The notes under the pieces are model-generated. The model ran no database searches and was not told where the DNA came from. It worked only from the letters and a program-made list of their open reading frames with translations. Shown in pieces: positions 52,260-60,741 of a DNA stretch of 64,000 bases; positions within the stretch are counted from its first letter, which is position 1, and each line of letters begins with the position of its first letter. This stretch comes from Neolewinella maritima (GTDB lineage: Bacteria > Bacteroidota > Bacteroidia > Chitinophagales > Saprospiraceae). Location: contig NZ_CAKLPZ010000001.1 of the NCBI RefSeq assembly GCF_923081025.1, positions 1,798,001 through 1,862,000 of the forward strand, given 5' to 3'. The position numbers and the translations under genes were made by a program.

Positions 52260-55205
52260 CTACAACGACGAATGGAGATCGATATACACTCCCTCCCGCT
52301 CCGGTGGCGAGATGCTCTGCAGGTATTCGGAGCTCTGTGCCTTACTGTTCTCGACGAACGGTCGGATCTGAAACAGCCAGATCTTATCGCCCTCGAAGCC
52401 AAGCTCGACATCGTAAGGGCCTTCGGAACTTACTCCGGGCGCCTGCGGCATGACCTCTTCGACCCGCTGCCCTAAGACATACAGGTCCGTGAGGTTGCGC
52501 CGGCTCAGTACGGACTGATCGAAGGCGGCCGGTACCATCACACTCCCTCCGGTAACGGGGAGGCGGCGGTGTAGGCGTTCGCGGGCCGGGGCCTGCAGGG
52601 TGAAGCGGCCGGTGTGGTCCAGCAGGTACGATTCGGCGGCCTGACCGTCTACCGCGCCCCCCGCACCCCGGCTGAAGGCAACGGTGATATCGTCCTGGTT
52701 GCCCGTCGTGACGCCCTTAGTGATCATGACGCCGGAGTGATTTACATCGACACTTGGGATGACCAGGATACTGGGAAACACGTTTTCGGGATTGAGCAGA
52801 TAGCGCTGTCGCCAGCGGTAGCTACGTTCGGTATATGGGCTAGCCCATACCTCCTTGATTCCATTGAGGATGGCCGTCTCATTCACTACGTTGAATACCG
52901 TCTTGTTAAGACCGGCACCGGTAAAGTCCGCGAGGTCTTCCATATTCGTATCCGAGCGGAGGAAGACGGGAACGTCGCCGAACCGCCCACCCAGCACCTC
53001 GCTGAATCCGCTGCGCAACTGGGCGATCAGTTTGCCCTGGATCTTGATCTCAGCGATGGCCTCCCGCAGGGTAGCCAGCTGATCTAAGGTGTACGCCTCT
53101 ACTTCGGCGGCGGCTTGTCCGCGTTCTTCCATAGCCGTGGCCTGGGCGAAGCGGTCGTTCAGGAACGTCCAGTAGGTGGTGCCGGCTGGCTGCCCCGGCA
53201 TCGCCTGATCCAGGTGCTCACGAAATACACCGAAGGGAATGACGAGGCCTTCTACCACATTATCCGGGAAAAGCCGCTTGAGCTGTCCTAGGTTAGCGGC
53301 CTTCGGTCCGCAGCGAACGCCGCTGTCTTCACTGCCTACGTCGCGCATGTTCAATACATCACGGGTTGTCAGGTCGATGCGGTCAACGGGTACGCGGATC
53401 CGCTCTTGCTTGCGCTCCTGCACGGTGAAGAGCGCCTGCTCGGTATCATTCATCTCGTCTACCGGCTTCATAATCACCGTGCCCGCCGGGGAGACGGCAA
53501 AGAAAACTTCCTCACCAGCATAGGGCTGGAGCTCGGCAAACTGCTGATCGGTGAGTACGGCGTTCGGTATCCCCAGGTTGCGGGCCAGCAGCTGTACGTG
53601 GCTCACCATATTGCCCTCGCTTACCGTCATGATGCCACCTACGGGCTTGAGGTCAGCGGGGGGGCGGCTGAAGACGAAGATGTCACGGTTATTCACTTCC
53701 ACCTCATCGGGCGTACCCTCGATCAGGTGGAGGATCCCCCGTGCGTAGCCGGCATTCAGGCCGCGCGCCTGCGCCTGGGTAGCGATATCTAGAATGGCGT
53801 TGCCCGATTGGCTGTTACGTGCCAGCCAGTCGCCGAGCGCACCGACGGCCTCCCCCAATGGTAGCAGGACCGAGCCGCGGATGCGATCGTCCAGGAAACC
53901 TAGCGCCTTGGGTTCGAAGGTGGCGTAGCGTTCTACGACCTCCGCGTAGGTGGAGCGATTAGTTGCCGTACCCCATTCTACGAACCGCCGGGCGTTGTCT
54001 AGGTATGCGTTGAGCATACCGGGCCAGATGTATTGGTAGTTCGGGTCAGCCAGCTGACTCCCCCCCTGCTCGAACTCCCAGAGCTCTACGAAGCCGGCAC
54101 CGGCGGCGGCCTGACCGAGGTAGCAGATCTTCTCCATCTGCTGCCGGGCGGTCTGTGGCGACCAGTCTGCCGCACTCCGGAAGATCAGATCGCCTAGTTC
54201 ATTATTGATGTCGATGAGCGCCAGCCGATGCTGTGCCCGTCGGGGAGTGATCGCCAGGTTGCTGCGAATACGCAGGCTGAGGTCAGCTGCGGCGGTCAAT
54301 CGGGAGATCGACTCCGTGGACCCCTCCATAGCAGACTGCGCGTTGACAAAGGAGCGGATGAGGGAGCGCAGACTATCCGACTCGGGTAGTGCAGTGACCA
54401 GATCGGCGATGGTGGCCAGGTCGCTGCCCCCATAAGCCGTATCGATGTCTTCGACCAGTTGGGTGGCGGCGGCGTACAGCTGCTTGGACTTTAACTGGGC
54501 GTCGTGCTGTTCCATAAAGGCACGCACGGCGTCAGCATCCTCGGCGGCGGGGCGGCCGTGAATTTTGATGCGCAGTTCCATGAAGTCTGGATAGCTGTCC
54601 GCGATCTCCTTGGATTTTGCGCGAATGCGTTGGTTTAGGTCCGTATCGCCGCGGTGGGGAATATCGCGGGCAGCCTGCATGATGAGGTAGAAGTCGGTAC
54701 GCAGCACATCGTCCTTAGCCAGCAGCCACTGGAAGAACTTACGGCCCCATTCCTCTTCATCTTCGACCTGAAAGGCGCCACGGTAGAAGCGCGCTTTTTC
54801 CAGTACCCAGCCGTTATCGGTGTTGGTCAGGTAATTGTTGAGCTGGTACTGCTTGAGGCGGCTATGGTCCATCCCGTCATCCCAAAAGTCGGCGTAGCGG
54901 GTATCGGTCAGGATCTGGCCGAAGTACAGCTGCTCGTCGCGCATGAGCCGGTCTACTACGGGCTTGTAGTCGGCGTGTTGGTGGGCGCTGTCGTCGTTCG
55001 GGCAGGGATCGCGGGCCGCCCGGATGCTTCCATCGGAGCAGAACCAGAATATGCCTTTGTAAGGTCCCCGTGGGTCGTTGCGAAACTCGGTGACAAGTTC
55101 CGCAATGCGCGTGGCTGATAAGTCGGTTTGCGCCGTAGCCAGGGTAGCGACACTGAGCAGGATCGTCAGACTGAAGGATCTGATCGACGGGGTAGAAAGA
55201 TACAT
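52260..55205 (-). CDS. Exported dikinase-like protein with glucan-water-dikinase domain order
   Basis: A 981-residue protein with a signal peptide (SFSLTILLSVATLATAQ). The first 470 residues are mostly helical and unassigned. Residues about 495-575 form a phospho-histidine swivelling domain (EGNMVSHVQLLARNLGIP, His536). Residues about 633-953 form a complete PPDK-type ATP-binding domain (GPKAANLGQL, VIPFGVF, LRSDTNMEDLADFTGAGL, WASPYTERSYRWR, WLFQIRP). This order, with no PEP-binding barrel, is that of plant glucan water dikinases and opposite to PEP synthase. An ATG seven codons upstream (55226) is also possible. ATP is not expected outside the cytoplasm, so either the signal is not used or the activity differs. 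Confidence 0.8.
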   Translation of the reverse strand: MYLSTPSIRSFSLTILLSVATLATAQTDLSATRIAELVTEFRNDPRGPYKGIFWFCSDGSIRAARDPCPNDDSAHQHADYKPVVDRLMRDEQLYFGQILTDTRYADFWDDGMDHSRLKQYQLNNYLTNTDNGWVLEKARFYRGAFQVEDEEEWGRKFFQWLLAKDDVLRTDFYLIMQAARDIPHRGDTDLNQRIRAKSKEIADSYPDFMELRIKIHGRPAAEDADAVRAFMEQHDAQLKSKQLYAAATQLVEDIDTAYGGSDLATIADLVTALPESDSLRSLIRSFVNAQSAMEGSTESISRLTAAADLSLRIRSNLAITPRRAQHRLALIDINNELGDLIFRSAADWSPQTARQQMEKICYLGQAAAGAGFVELWEFEQGGSQLADPNYQYIWPGMLNAYLDNARRFVEWGTATNRSTYAEVVERYATFEPKALGFLDDRIRGSVLLPLGEAVGALGDWLARNSQSGNAILDIATQAQARGLNAGYARGILHLIEGTPDEVEVNNRDIFVFSRPPADLKPVGGIMTVSEGNMVSHVQLLARNLGIPNAVLTDQQFAELQPYAGEEVFFAVSPAGTVIMKPVDEMNDTEQALFTVQERKQERIRVPVDRIDLTTRDVLNMRDVGSEDSGVRCGPKAANLGQLKRLFPDNVVEGLVIPFGVFREHLDQAMPGQPAGTTYWTFLNDRFAQATAMEERGQAAAEVEAYTLDQLATLREAIAEIKIQGKLIAQLRSGFSEVLGGRFGDVPVFLRSDTNMEDLADFTGAGLNKTVFNVVNETAILNGIKEVWASPYTERSYRWRQRYLLNPENVFPSILVIPSVDVNHSGVMITKGVTTGNQDDITVAFSRGAGGAVDGQAAESYLLDHTGRFTLQAPARERLHRRLPVTGGSVMVPAAFDQSVLSRRNLTDLYVLGQRVEEVMPQAPGVSSEGPYDVELGFEGDKIWLFQIRPFVENSKAQSSEYLQSISPPEREGVYIDLHSSL

Positions 55206-55243
55206 TAACGGGAAGCTTTGGGGCATAAGGTACTAGGCGAACA

Positions 55244-55251
55244 CAAAAATA
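55244..55251 (-). promoter_or_regulatory. -7 promoter box of the dikinase-like gene
   Basis: TATTTTTG on the minus strand matches TAnnTTTG, 17 nt before the ATG at 55226 and 38 nt before the one at 55205. No good -33 TTG. Confidence 0.4.
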
Positions 55252-55388
55252 CGCTATTGAGCTAACCGACCGGCTATGGCTAGTCTGTGAAGTAGGTCTG
55301 GAGCGGCGTTTACCCCCCGGCTACATAAATAGTAGGACCGAACACCACCGACAATCCTACCTTTAACGTTCAAATACGTGTTTATCCT

Positions 55389-56489
55389 GTGATCATACTG
55401 CGCATAATTGCTTACACCCTCGGTATCATCGGGGTAGTAGGCACACTGTTACCCTTCCTCCGGTACGATGATTGGTGGATCCGCGGATTCGACTACCCCC
55501 GGCAGCAATTGGTAGTAATTCTGGCTGGGTCAGCTTTGTTCTGGGGGCTGTCACGACACTACAACCCTACGCTTAACTGGACGGTGGGCATTATACTCAC
55601 CGTAGCTGCAGTCTATCAGGCCTACCGCATCTACCCCTATACCCCACTGCACGGGAAGGACGCACGGAACGCCGAACGGATCGAGCAAACGGATGGTCAC
55701 CTGAGTCTAATGATGTCCAATGTACTGCAAACCAATAAGCGTACCGACCTGGTCATCAATGTAGTTAAGGAGCAAAACCCAGATATTCTTCTAACGGTAG
55801 AAACCAATGAGTGGTGGGAGGAAAAACTCATGGAAGGTCTTGCCGAAGACTACCCCTACCGGGTACCCGTCCCCCTGGAAAACCTTTACGGCATGCACCT
55901 TTGGAGCAAGTATGAGCTCATCGACCCGCAGGTAAAGTACCGGATCAAGGACGATATTCCCAGCATCGACACGCAGATCAAGCTGGAGAACGGCCGCACG
56001 GTCGATCTACACTTCCTGCACCCCATGCCGCCCAGCCCCACGGAAGCCTACGCCAGCACCGGCCGGGATGCCGAGCTAGCTATGGTGGGCCTAGAAGTCC
56101 GCGACAAACCCGATCGCACGACCATTGTGGCGGGTGATATGAATGACGTAGCCTGGTCCCATTCATCGCGTCTGTTCCAGCGTCTCAGTGGACTACTCGA
56201 TCCCCGCCGGGGCCGCGGCATGTTCTCTACGTTTCATGCTGAATATTCGCTACTACGCTGGCCACTAGATCATGTCTTCCATTCCACGGATCTTTCGGTG
56301 ATCGAACTCAAGCGCCTCGACTACGTAGGTTCCGATCACTTTCCAGTATTGATAAAACTGAGCTACGAGCCGCAGCAGGATGAAAATCAGGGGGAAACGC
56401 CGGAGAGCGACGATCTGGAAGAGGCCGATAAGACTATCGATATGGGTAAACGGAAGGAGGATAACGCGGTTATCGAAGGGGGAGACTAA
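55389..56489 (+). CDS. Membrane-anchored endonuclease/exonuclease/phosphatase (EEP) family protein
   Basis: A 366-residue protein. Three hydrophobic helices (about 1-85) anchor it, then an EEP (DNase I/sphingomyelinase) domain at about 100-330 has the metal/catalytic motifs NPDILLTVETN (Glu), VAGDMNDVAW (Asp/Asn) and YVGSDHFPVL (Asp/His). The C-terminus is an acidic, probably disordered tail (DENQGETPESDDLEEADKT). It starts with GTG. Family members include nucleases and phosphodiesterases; the substrate is unknown. It precedes the S24-type regulator by 87 bp on the same strand. Confidence 0.87.
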   Translation: MIILRIIAYTLGIIGVVGTLLPFLRYDDWWIRGFDYPRQQLVVILAGSALFWGLSRHYNPTLNWTVGIILTVAAVYQAYRIYPYTPLHGKDARNAERIEQTDGHLSLMMSNVLQTNKRTDLVINVVKEQNPDILLTVETNEWWEEKLMEGLAEDYPYRVPVPLENLYGMHLWSKYELIDPQVKYRIKDDIPSIDTQIKLENGRTVDLHFLHPMPPSPTEAYASTGRDAELAMVGLEVRDKPDRTTIVAGDMNDVAWSHSSRLFQRLSGLLDPRRGRGMFSTFHAEYSLLRWPLDHVFHSTDLSVIELKRLDYVGSDHFPVLIKLSYEPQQDENQGETPESDDLEEADKTIDMGKRKEDNAVIEGGD

Positions 56490-56576
56490 TTAGCAAAAGG
56501 GTGTTACTTTTACATCGCGTCACCGGGAAAACTACGCCCGATGCAGCACTGCCTTCCGGTCCCAATCCGTAACTCT

Positions 56577-57422
56577 ATGAAAAATGTCGTTTCTCAGCGC
56601 TTCATCAAATGCCACGATAAGCTCAAAGCAGAGAAACGCATTCGGTCTAGCCGGGCCTTCGCGCTGTCCCTTAACTACCTGCCTCAGTCGCTGAGCGAAA
56701 TTCTCAAAGGCCGCCGCGACGTCACCATCGAGCTGCTACGTCAAAGCATTGCAAAGTACAAGCTTAACCCAGTCTACCTTTTCACGGGAGACGGGCCGAT
56801 GTTTATGACCGAAGAGAGCAACCAGAACTTTCGCATCCTCACCACCATCACTACTCCGGACGCCGACGAGCTGATCGTACACGTACCGCTTCCGGCACAG
56901 TCCGTCTACGCCGCCGAATTAAGCGATCCATCGTTTGTACAAAGTCTACCTACCTACAGTCTGCCGGACTATAAGTACAAGGTCGGTACCCACCGGAGCT
57001 TCGACGTGCCCGGCGATAGTATGGAGCCTACGCTCTTCGAGGGAGATAAGGTTGTCTGCGCATTTCTGGAGCCCACCTTATGGCAGAGTGGGATTAAGGA
57101 CAACTATGCCTACGTGATCGTGACACGAAGCGACGTAGTGGTCAAGCGGGTCCGTAATTTTCTGGCTGACAGCAAGGAACTGGAGGTGATCTCCGACAAC
57201 AGTTTCTACGATACCTACCGTATTCCGCTGAGTGACCTCCGCGAGATCTGGTACGTCCGCGCACGCATCACCCCTTTCCTTCCTTCCCCCCAGAATATTC
57301 AGCGCTACGTTCACGACGAGATGAGTGAGCTCAAAGCTACCATCGCCCAGCAGGGCAAACTCATCAACCGTCTGGGGGTGAGTGTCGAGAAGGTCCTCAA
57401 CCGAAGTAGTCGCGATCAGTAG
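56577..57422 (+). CDS. XRE-type regulator with LexA-like S24 peptidase domain
   Basis: A 281-residue protein: N-terminal helix-turn-helix (QSLSEILKGRRDVTIELLRQSI, about 35-65) and a C-terminal S24/LexA-type domain with Ser148 in DVPGDSMEPTLFEGDKV and Lys190 in VVVKRVRNF. Ser-Lys spacing and motifs fit a protease-competent fold, but I see no clear Ala-Gly cleavage site in the linker, so self-cleavage is unproven. The ATG at 56577 is chosen over an upstream one at 56541. TACTTTTA (56505-56512), one mismatch from the -7 consensus, lies upstream. It overlaps the convergent T9SS-like gene by 7 bp. Confidence 0.88.
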   Translation: MKNVVSQRFIKCHDKLKAEKRIRSSRAFALSLNYLPQSLSEILKGRRDVTIELLRQSIAKYKLNPVYLFTGDGPMFMTEESNQNFRILTTITTPDADELIVHVPLPAQSVYAAELSDPSFVQSLPTYSLPDYKYKVGTHRSFDVPGDSMEPTLFEGDKVVCAFLEPTLWQSGIKDNYAYVIVTRSDVVVKRVRNFLADSKELEVISDNSFYDTYRIPLSDLREIWYVRARITPFLPSPQNIQRYVHDEMSELKATIAQQGKLINRLGVSVEKVLNRSSRDQ

Positions 57423-58165
57423 ACGACCACCCTACGCTGTATCCACTGTTCTTCATCCAGGACACGGAGGGTATACACCCCTGCAACCAAGCCTTTAGTA
57501 GTAAGCTTAAAATTGGCGCGCTTCACAATCCGCTTGCGCAGCCGCTTGCCTCGCGGATTGAGCAGCTCGATGTATACCTTTTCCCCCTTGAATAGCTTTC
57601 CTAGCTTGACGGTGTACTCCCGGGCACTTTCGGCACTGGGGATTAACGCTATTTGGTGCCGTCGCTTCATCCGTTGAAAGATGACTTCGTGGCTATAGCT
57701 TCGGGAACCATCCCGGTTGACCTGTTTGAGGCGGTAGAAAAACTTGCGACGAGTCACTTTGCGGTCGCGAAACGAATAGTCGACTACGGCCTCGTCACCG
57801 CCCCGGGCTCTAATGCGCCCTACGCTCCGAAAGACCCGTCCATCCACTGACCGTTCGATCGCGTAGTAGGCAGCCCTCCGCTCGTCCGTCTTGCGCCACT
57901 TAAGTTGAATACCCGTCGGCCCATCGGGTATGGCACGAAGATCACTGAGGTATGGTACGGTGTCAGTAGTGAAGGAAGCGACATTGCGATTCAATCGGAG
58001 CAGGGGTACGCTGACTACCTCCTCGTCCTGGTAGGTAAGACTATCGTGCAGTCCGACCAGGGTGACAACTGATTGTGCCTGAGTAATAAGACCACCAAGT
58101 AGCATTAAGACAATAAGTCCACATCGCAGCGGCAAAGTGGCAGAAGAAGTAGACGTACCAACCAT
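57416..58165 (-). CDS. Basic secreted protein with an ERSVDG-type module
   Basis: A 249-residue protein (253 if the ATG at 58180 is used). A signal peptide (LPLRCGLIVLMLLGGLITQAQ) precedes a fibronectin-like module with AAYYAIERSVDGRVF, SFRDRKVTRRKFFYRLKQVNRDGS, shared with the next two genes. The C-terminal 70 residues resemble a type IX sorting domain (GLVAGVYTLRV...VVVY) but lack the usual PNP motif and are unusually basic. It lies 3 prime of the strong terminator at 58278-58311, so it has its own promoter. Confidence 0.78.
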   Translation of the reverse strand: MVGTSTSSATLPLRCGLIVLMLLGGLITQAQSVVTLVGLHDSLTYQDEEVVSVPLLRLNRNVASFTTDTVPYLSDLRAIPDGPTGIQLKWRKTDERRAAYYAIERSVDGRVFRSVGRIRARGGDEAVVDYSFRDRKVTRRKFFYRLKQVNRDGSRSYSHEVIFQRMKRRHQIALIPSAESAREYTVKLGKLFKGEKVYIELLNPRGKRLRKRIVKRANFKLTTKGLVAGVYTLRVLDEEQWIQRRVVVY

Positions 58166-58277
58166 GTGTAGGATTAACATCCAGCAATAAGATGTGAAGA
58201 CTCCTGACGGCGTGTACCGCCATAGCTACCTGGACAACTAGTGATGATCTACTTCAAGTGTGAACATCATTAAATTT

Positions 58278-58311
58278 AAGAAGGCCGCTCCCTACCGGGA
58301 GCGGCCTTCTT
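58278..58311 (-). terminator. Terminator after the type IX secreted LRR-like gene
   Basis: A perfect 15-bp stem (AAGAAGGCCGCTCCC and its complement) with a 4-nt loop, flanked by A/T tracts, just beyond the stop of the 58335-60398 gene. The A/T tracts also allow function in the other direction. Confidence 0.88.
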
Positions 58312-58334
58312 TAAGCGTATAAACCAGATCCGGC

Positions 58335-60398
58335 TTACCGGACGGTGAGGCGCTGGGTCACGGTATGACCTCCGTCACTTACGCGTACAGCGTAGACCCC
58401 GGCCTGCAGACCAGCGGTAGGCAGCTTGAGGCGGGTGTTTCCAGCGGCACGAATCTCGGTGACCAGTTGGCCGGAGACGGTGAAGATCTGAGCGGTCACC
58501 CGTTCGGTATTCCAATCGTTACCGAGCTGGAGGGTCACCTCCGAGCCGGTAGCAGGGTTGGGGAACAGCGTGATAGCCGTAGAGCTACCACCGGCATCCA
58601 CTACGATGACATCGGAGAAGGCTTCGGTACCGTCGAAGTCCACCTGCCGGATGCGGTAGTAATTCACACCGGCGCTGTAGTCAAAGTCACGGAAGCTGTA
58701 GGTAACCTCCTGGAGGCTATTGCCTGCACCAGCCAGACGGCCGATCGCGGTGTAGCTTCCTCCGTCGACCGAGCGTTCGATCTGAAAGTAGTCGTTGTCG
58801 GATTCCGTGGCGGTGGCGAAGTCAAGGTCGATGTAGCCGTTGCCGAGGCTGCCGGTGAAGGCGATGAACTCTACGGGAGCGGCGGCTAGGCAACCCTTAC
58901 CGGGCTCGCCCGCACAGTTGCTTACGAAGGTAGGCTTGTCCTCACATCCTCCTGTGTTACCACTAATGGTCACAGCACTGTTCGTACCGTCGACGGCCTG
59001 ACCGGCTACGATCACCTCACAGGCGATCTCACAGCAATCACTTAGGCTACTATTATTGGTCACGGTCAGGAAATCAACCAACTCATCTAAGCTACGAAGC
59101 CCTGCCAGATCACTGATAGCACCGGTACCATTAAGGGTTAAGGAGGCTGCATTGGTAAGTCGCCGCAATCCCTCTAGGCTAAACAGGACAGGAAGGTTGT
59201 TGATGGTGATGGCTCCCGCTACGGTACGGAGTCCGTTAGTAAGGTCAGTGGTACCACCAAGGCGCCCAAACGTTCCGAGTTGGGCGTTATCGGCAATAGT
59301 TAGGCTACCGGTCAACCCAGTAGTAGGGGCGAAGTTAGCGCCCATAGTTATCTGATTGTTGCGCTGCAACTGAATGGTGCCCGTGACATTTATGGGCTGT
59401 CCGCCGAGATTGTTTAGTGCAGCATTATCAGCGACGAGATAATTGCCTACGGTGATGTTGTAACTACGATCGAATATTCGCACAATAGTCTCCAACAAGG
59501 GGTTATTCTGAACACTTATTTCGGTCAGCGTCACATCACCGCCCTGAACACCTGCATTAATTTCGGTGCTAATCTCAGTCAGCGCGCTGTTGTTATTAAT
59601 TTGTAGCTCATCCGTTACGGAAAGTCGGATCACGTTCGGTCCGGGAGTTCCGCCGAGCGTTTCCAGAGTAGGATTGTTGCTTACCCGTAGCACAGGTACA
59701 AAAAACCGTATAGTTCCGGCGTTGGCAAATCCGTCAATATTGGAAAGCGTTCCGTTATCCGTAACGATGAAATCGCCGCTGTAATTAGCGATTTGCTCAA
59801 AATCATCCAGATTAGTCAACGCGTCGTTATTGATGATGCGAAAATCACCTCCGATAGTTGCTAGAATGGGGTTGACTAGGGCAGAGACCAGTGGGTTGTT
59901 CTGCACGACGTACGAGGCACCAACGGAAGTAAGTGCGGGTAGATTCACCTGTCCCGACACATTCTGGTTACTACTGATCTCAAAAGTTGATCCTACGAGG
60001 CGTAGTGTGGAATTGGAGAGCGTGGTGATCCCGGAGTTAAAGTTATCGATGTCGAAGATCTGAATTCTTCCGACACTATCCAGGGCAGTAAATTGAGCGA
60101 GGGGATTGCCGATTGTTTGGTCATCCTCGTAGTTATCAATACCGAGATCCTCGGTAATTACCGCCAGCGTAGCCACGTTGCTAAAGTCGGTAAGTGGCTC
60201 GATCGGGTCGATATCAAAATTACCAACAAGCGTATCGTAGGTAGTGGTTGGCGAAGGCTCGAAGGCATCTAGATCCGCCTGCGTCTGGATCAGAACGTCA
60301 CCGGTAAAGCTCTGTGCTGAGAGCGTTCCGCAGGCTAATAAGAGGCACAGTCCTACGGACATGCCAGAAATTTTTAATCCAGGGTATAGGTGACGCAT
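58335..60398 (-). CDS. Secreted receptor-L/LRR-like protein with type IX sorting domain
   Basis: A 687-residue exported surface protein. Signal peptide (SVGLCLLLACGTLSAQ), then about 440 residues of repeats resembling receptor L-domain/leucine-rich beta-helix turns (NNPLVSALVNPILATIGGDFRI, NNPTLETLGGT, NNSALTEIST). A cysteine-rich stretch near 485-530 precedes the ERSVDG module (YFQIERSVDGGSY, YYRIRQVDFDGTE), and the type IX C-terminal domain (LFPNPATGSEVTLQL, GVYAVRVSDGGHTVTQRLTVR) ends the protein. The repeat region is lower in GC than the genes around it. It is preceded by a strong promoter about 280 nt upstream and followed by a terminator. Confidence 0.9.
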   Translation of the reverse strand: MRHLYPGLKISGMSVGLCLLLACGTLSAQSFTGDVLIQTQADLDAFEPSPTTTYDTLVGNFDIDPIEPLTDFSNVATLAVITEDLGIDNYEDDQTIGNPLAQFTALDSVGRIQIFDIDNFNSGITTLSNSTLRLVGSTFEISSNQNVSGQVNLPALTSVGASYVVQNNPLVSALVNPILATIGGDFRIINNDALTNLDDFEQIANYSGDFIVTDNGTLSNIDGFANAGTIRFFVPVLRVSNNPTLETLGGTPGPNVIRLSVTDELQINNNSALTEISTEINAGVQGGDVTLTEISVQNNPLLETIVRIFDRSYNITVGNYLVADNAALNNLGGQPINVTGTIQLQRNNQITMGANFAPTTGLTGSLTIADNAQLGTFGRLGGTTDLTNGLRTVAGAITINNLPVLFSLEGLRRLTNAASLTLNGTGAISDLAGLRSLDELVDFLTVTNNSSLSDCCEIACEVIVAGQAVDGTNSAVTISGNTGGCEDKPTFVSNCAGEPGKGCLAAAPVEFIAFTGSLGNGYIDLDFATATESDNDYFQIERSVDGGSYTAIGRLAGAGNSLQEVTYSFRDFDYSAGVNYYRIRQVDFDGTEAFSDVIVVDAGGSSTAITLFPNPATGSEVTLQLGNDWNTERVTAQIFTVSGQLVTEIRAAGNTRLKLPTAGLQAGVYAVRVSDGGHTVTQRLTVR

Positions 60399-60741
60399 AG
60401 CAATAGTTAATATGGTTTCAAGAAAGCTTTCGGGTTGATCACAGCGCCGGAAGTAACCGGATGATTGAGACAGGAAATGAGGTGTTAAAGAGGCAATAAA
60501 GGCAAGATACCGACGTCTTTAAGTCGTTACCACCGTTCTGTTGACGCTAAAGCACTACACTGATCACTGCTTATTAAAGGCATACGGCCTACCGGTGTTC
60601 ACACTATCCGGCGTGCCGAGCACACTATACACACTCTTCCCTAGGGTGAGATGATGCATCTATGTACACATGCACAAATCTACTACCTGGGTAGGAGCTA
60701 ACAAACTTCTGGCTGAAATTTATATTTGACCCCCGCTAGCG
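60399..60741. other. Intergenic region with a long 5 prime leader of the secreted LRR-like gene
   Basis: A 343-bp gap with no convincing reading frame. The minus-strand promoter at 60675-60705 implies a leader of about 270 nt for the 58335-60398 gene. TATATTTG at 60721-60728 on the plus strand is a lone -7-like box with no plus-strand gene downstream. No riboswitch class is recognised. Confidence 0.45.
60675..60705 (-). promoter_or_regulatory. Promoter for the secreted LRR-like gene
   Basis: On the minus strand, TTTG (60705-60702), a 19-bp spacer and TAGATTTG (60682-60675) match the full consensus TTTG-N17-20-TAnnTTTG. The downstream ATG is 276 nt away. Confidence 0.65.

Noticed and set aside
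57416-58165. Standard type IX sorting domain in the basic ERSVDG protein
   Set aside because: The PNP motif is missing and the tail is unusually basic; called only as resembling such a domain.
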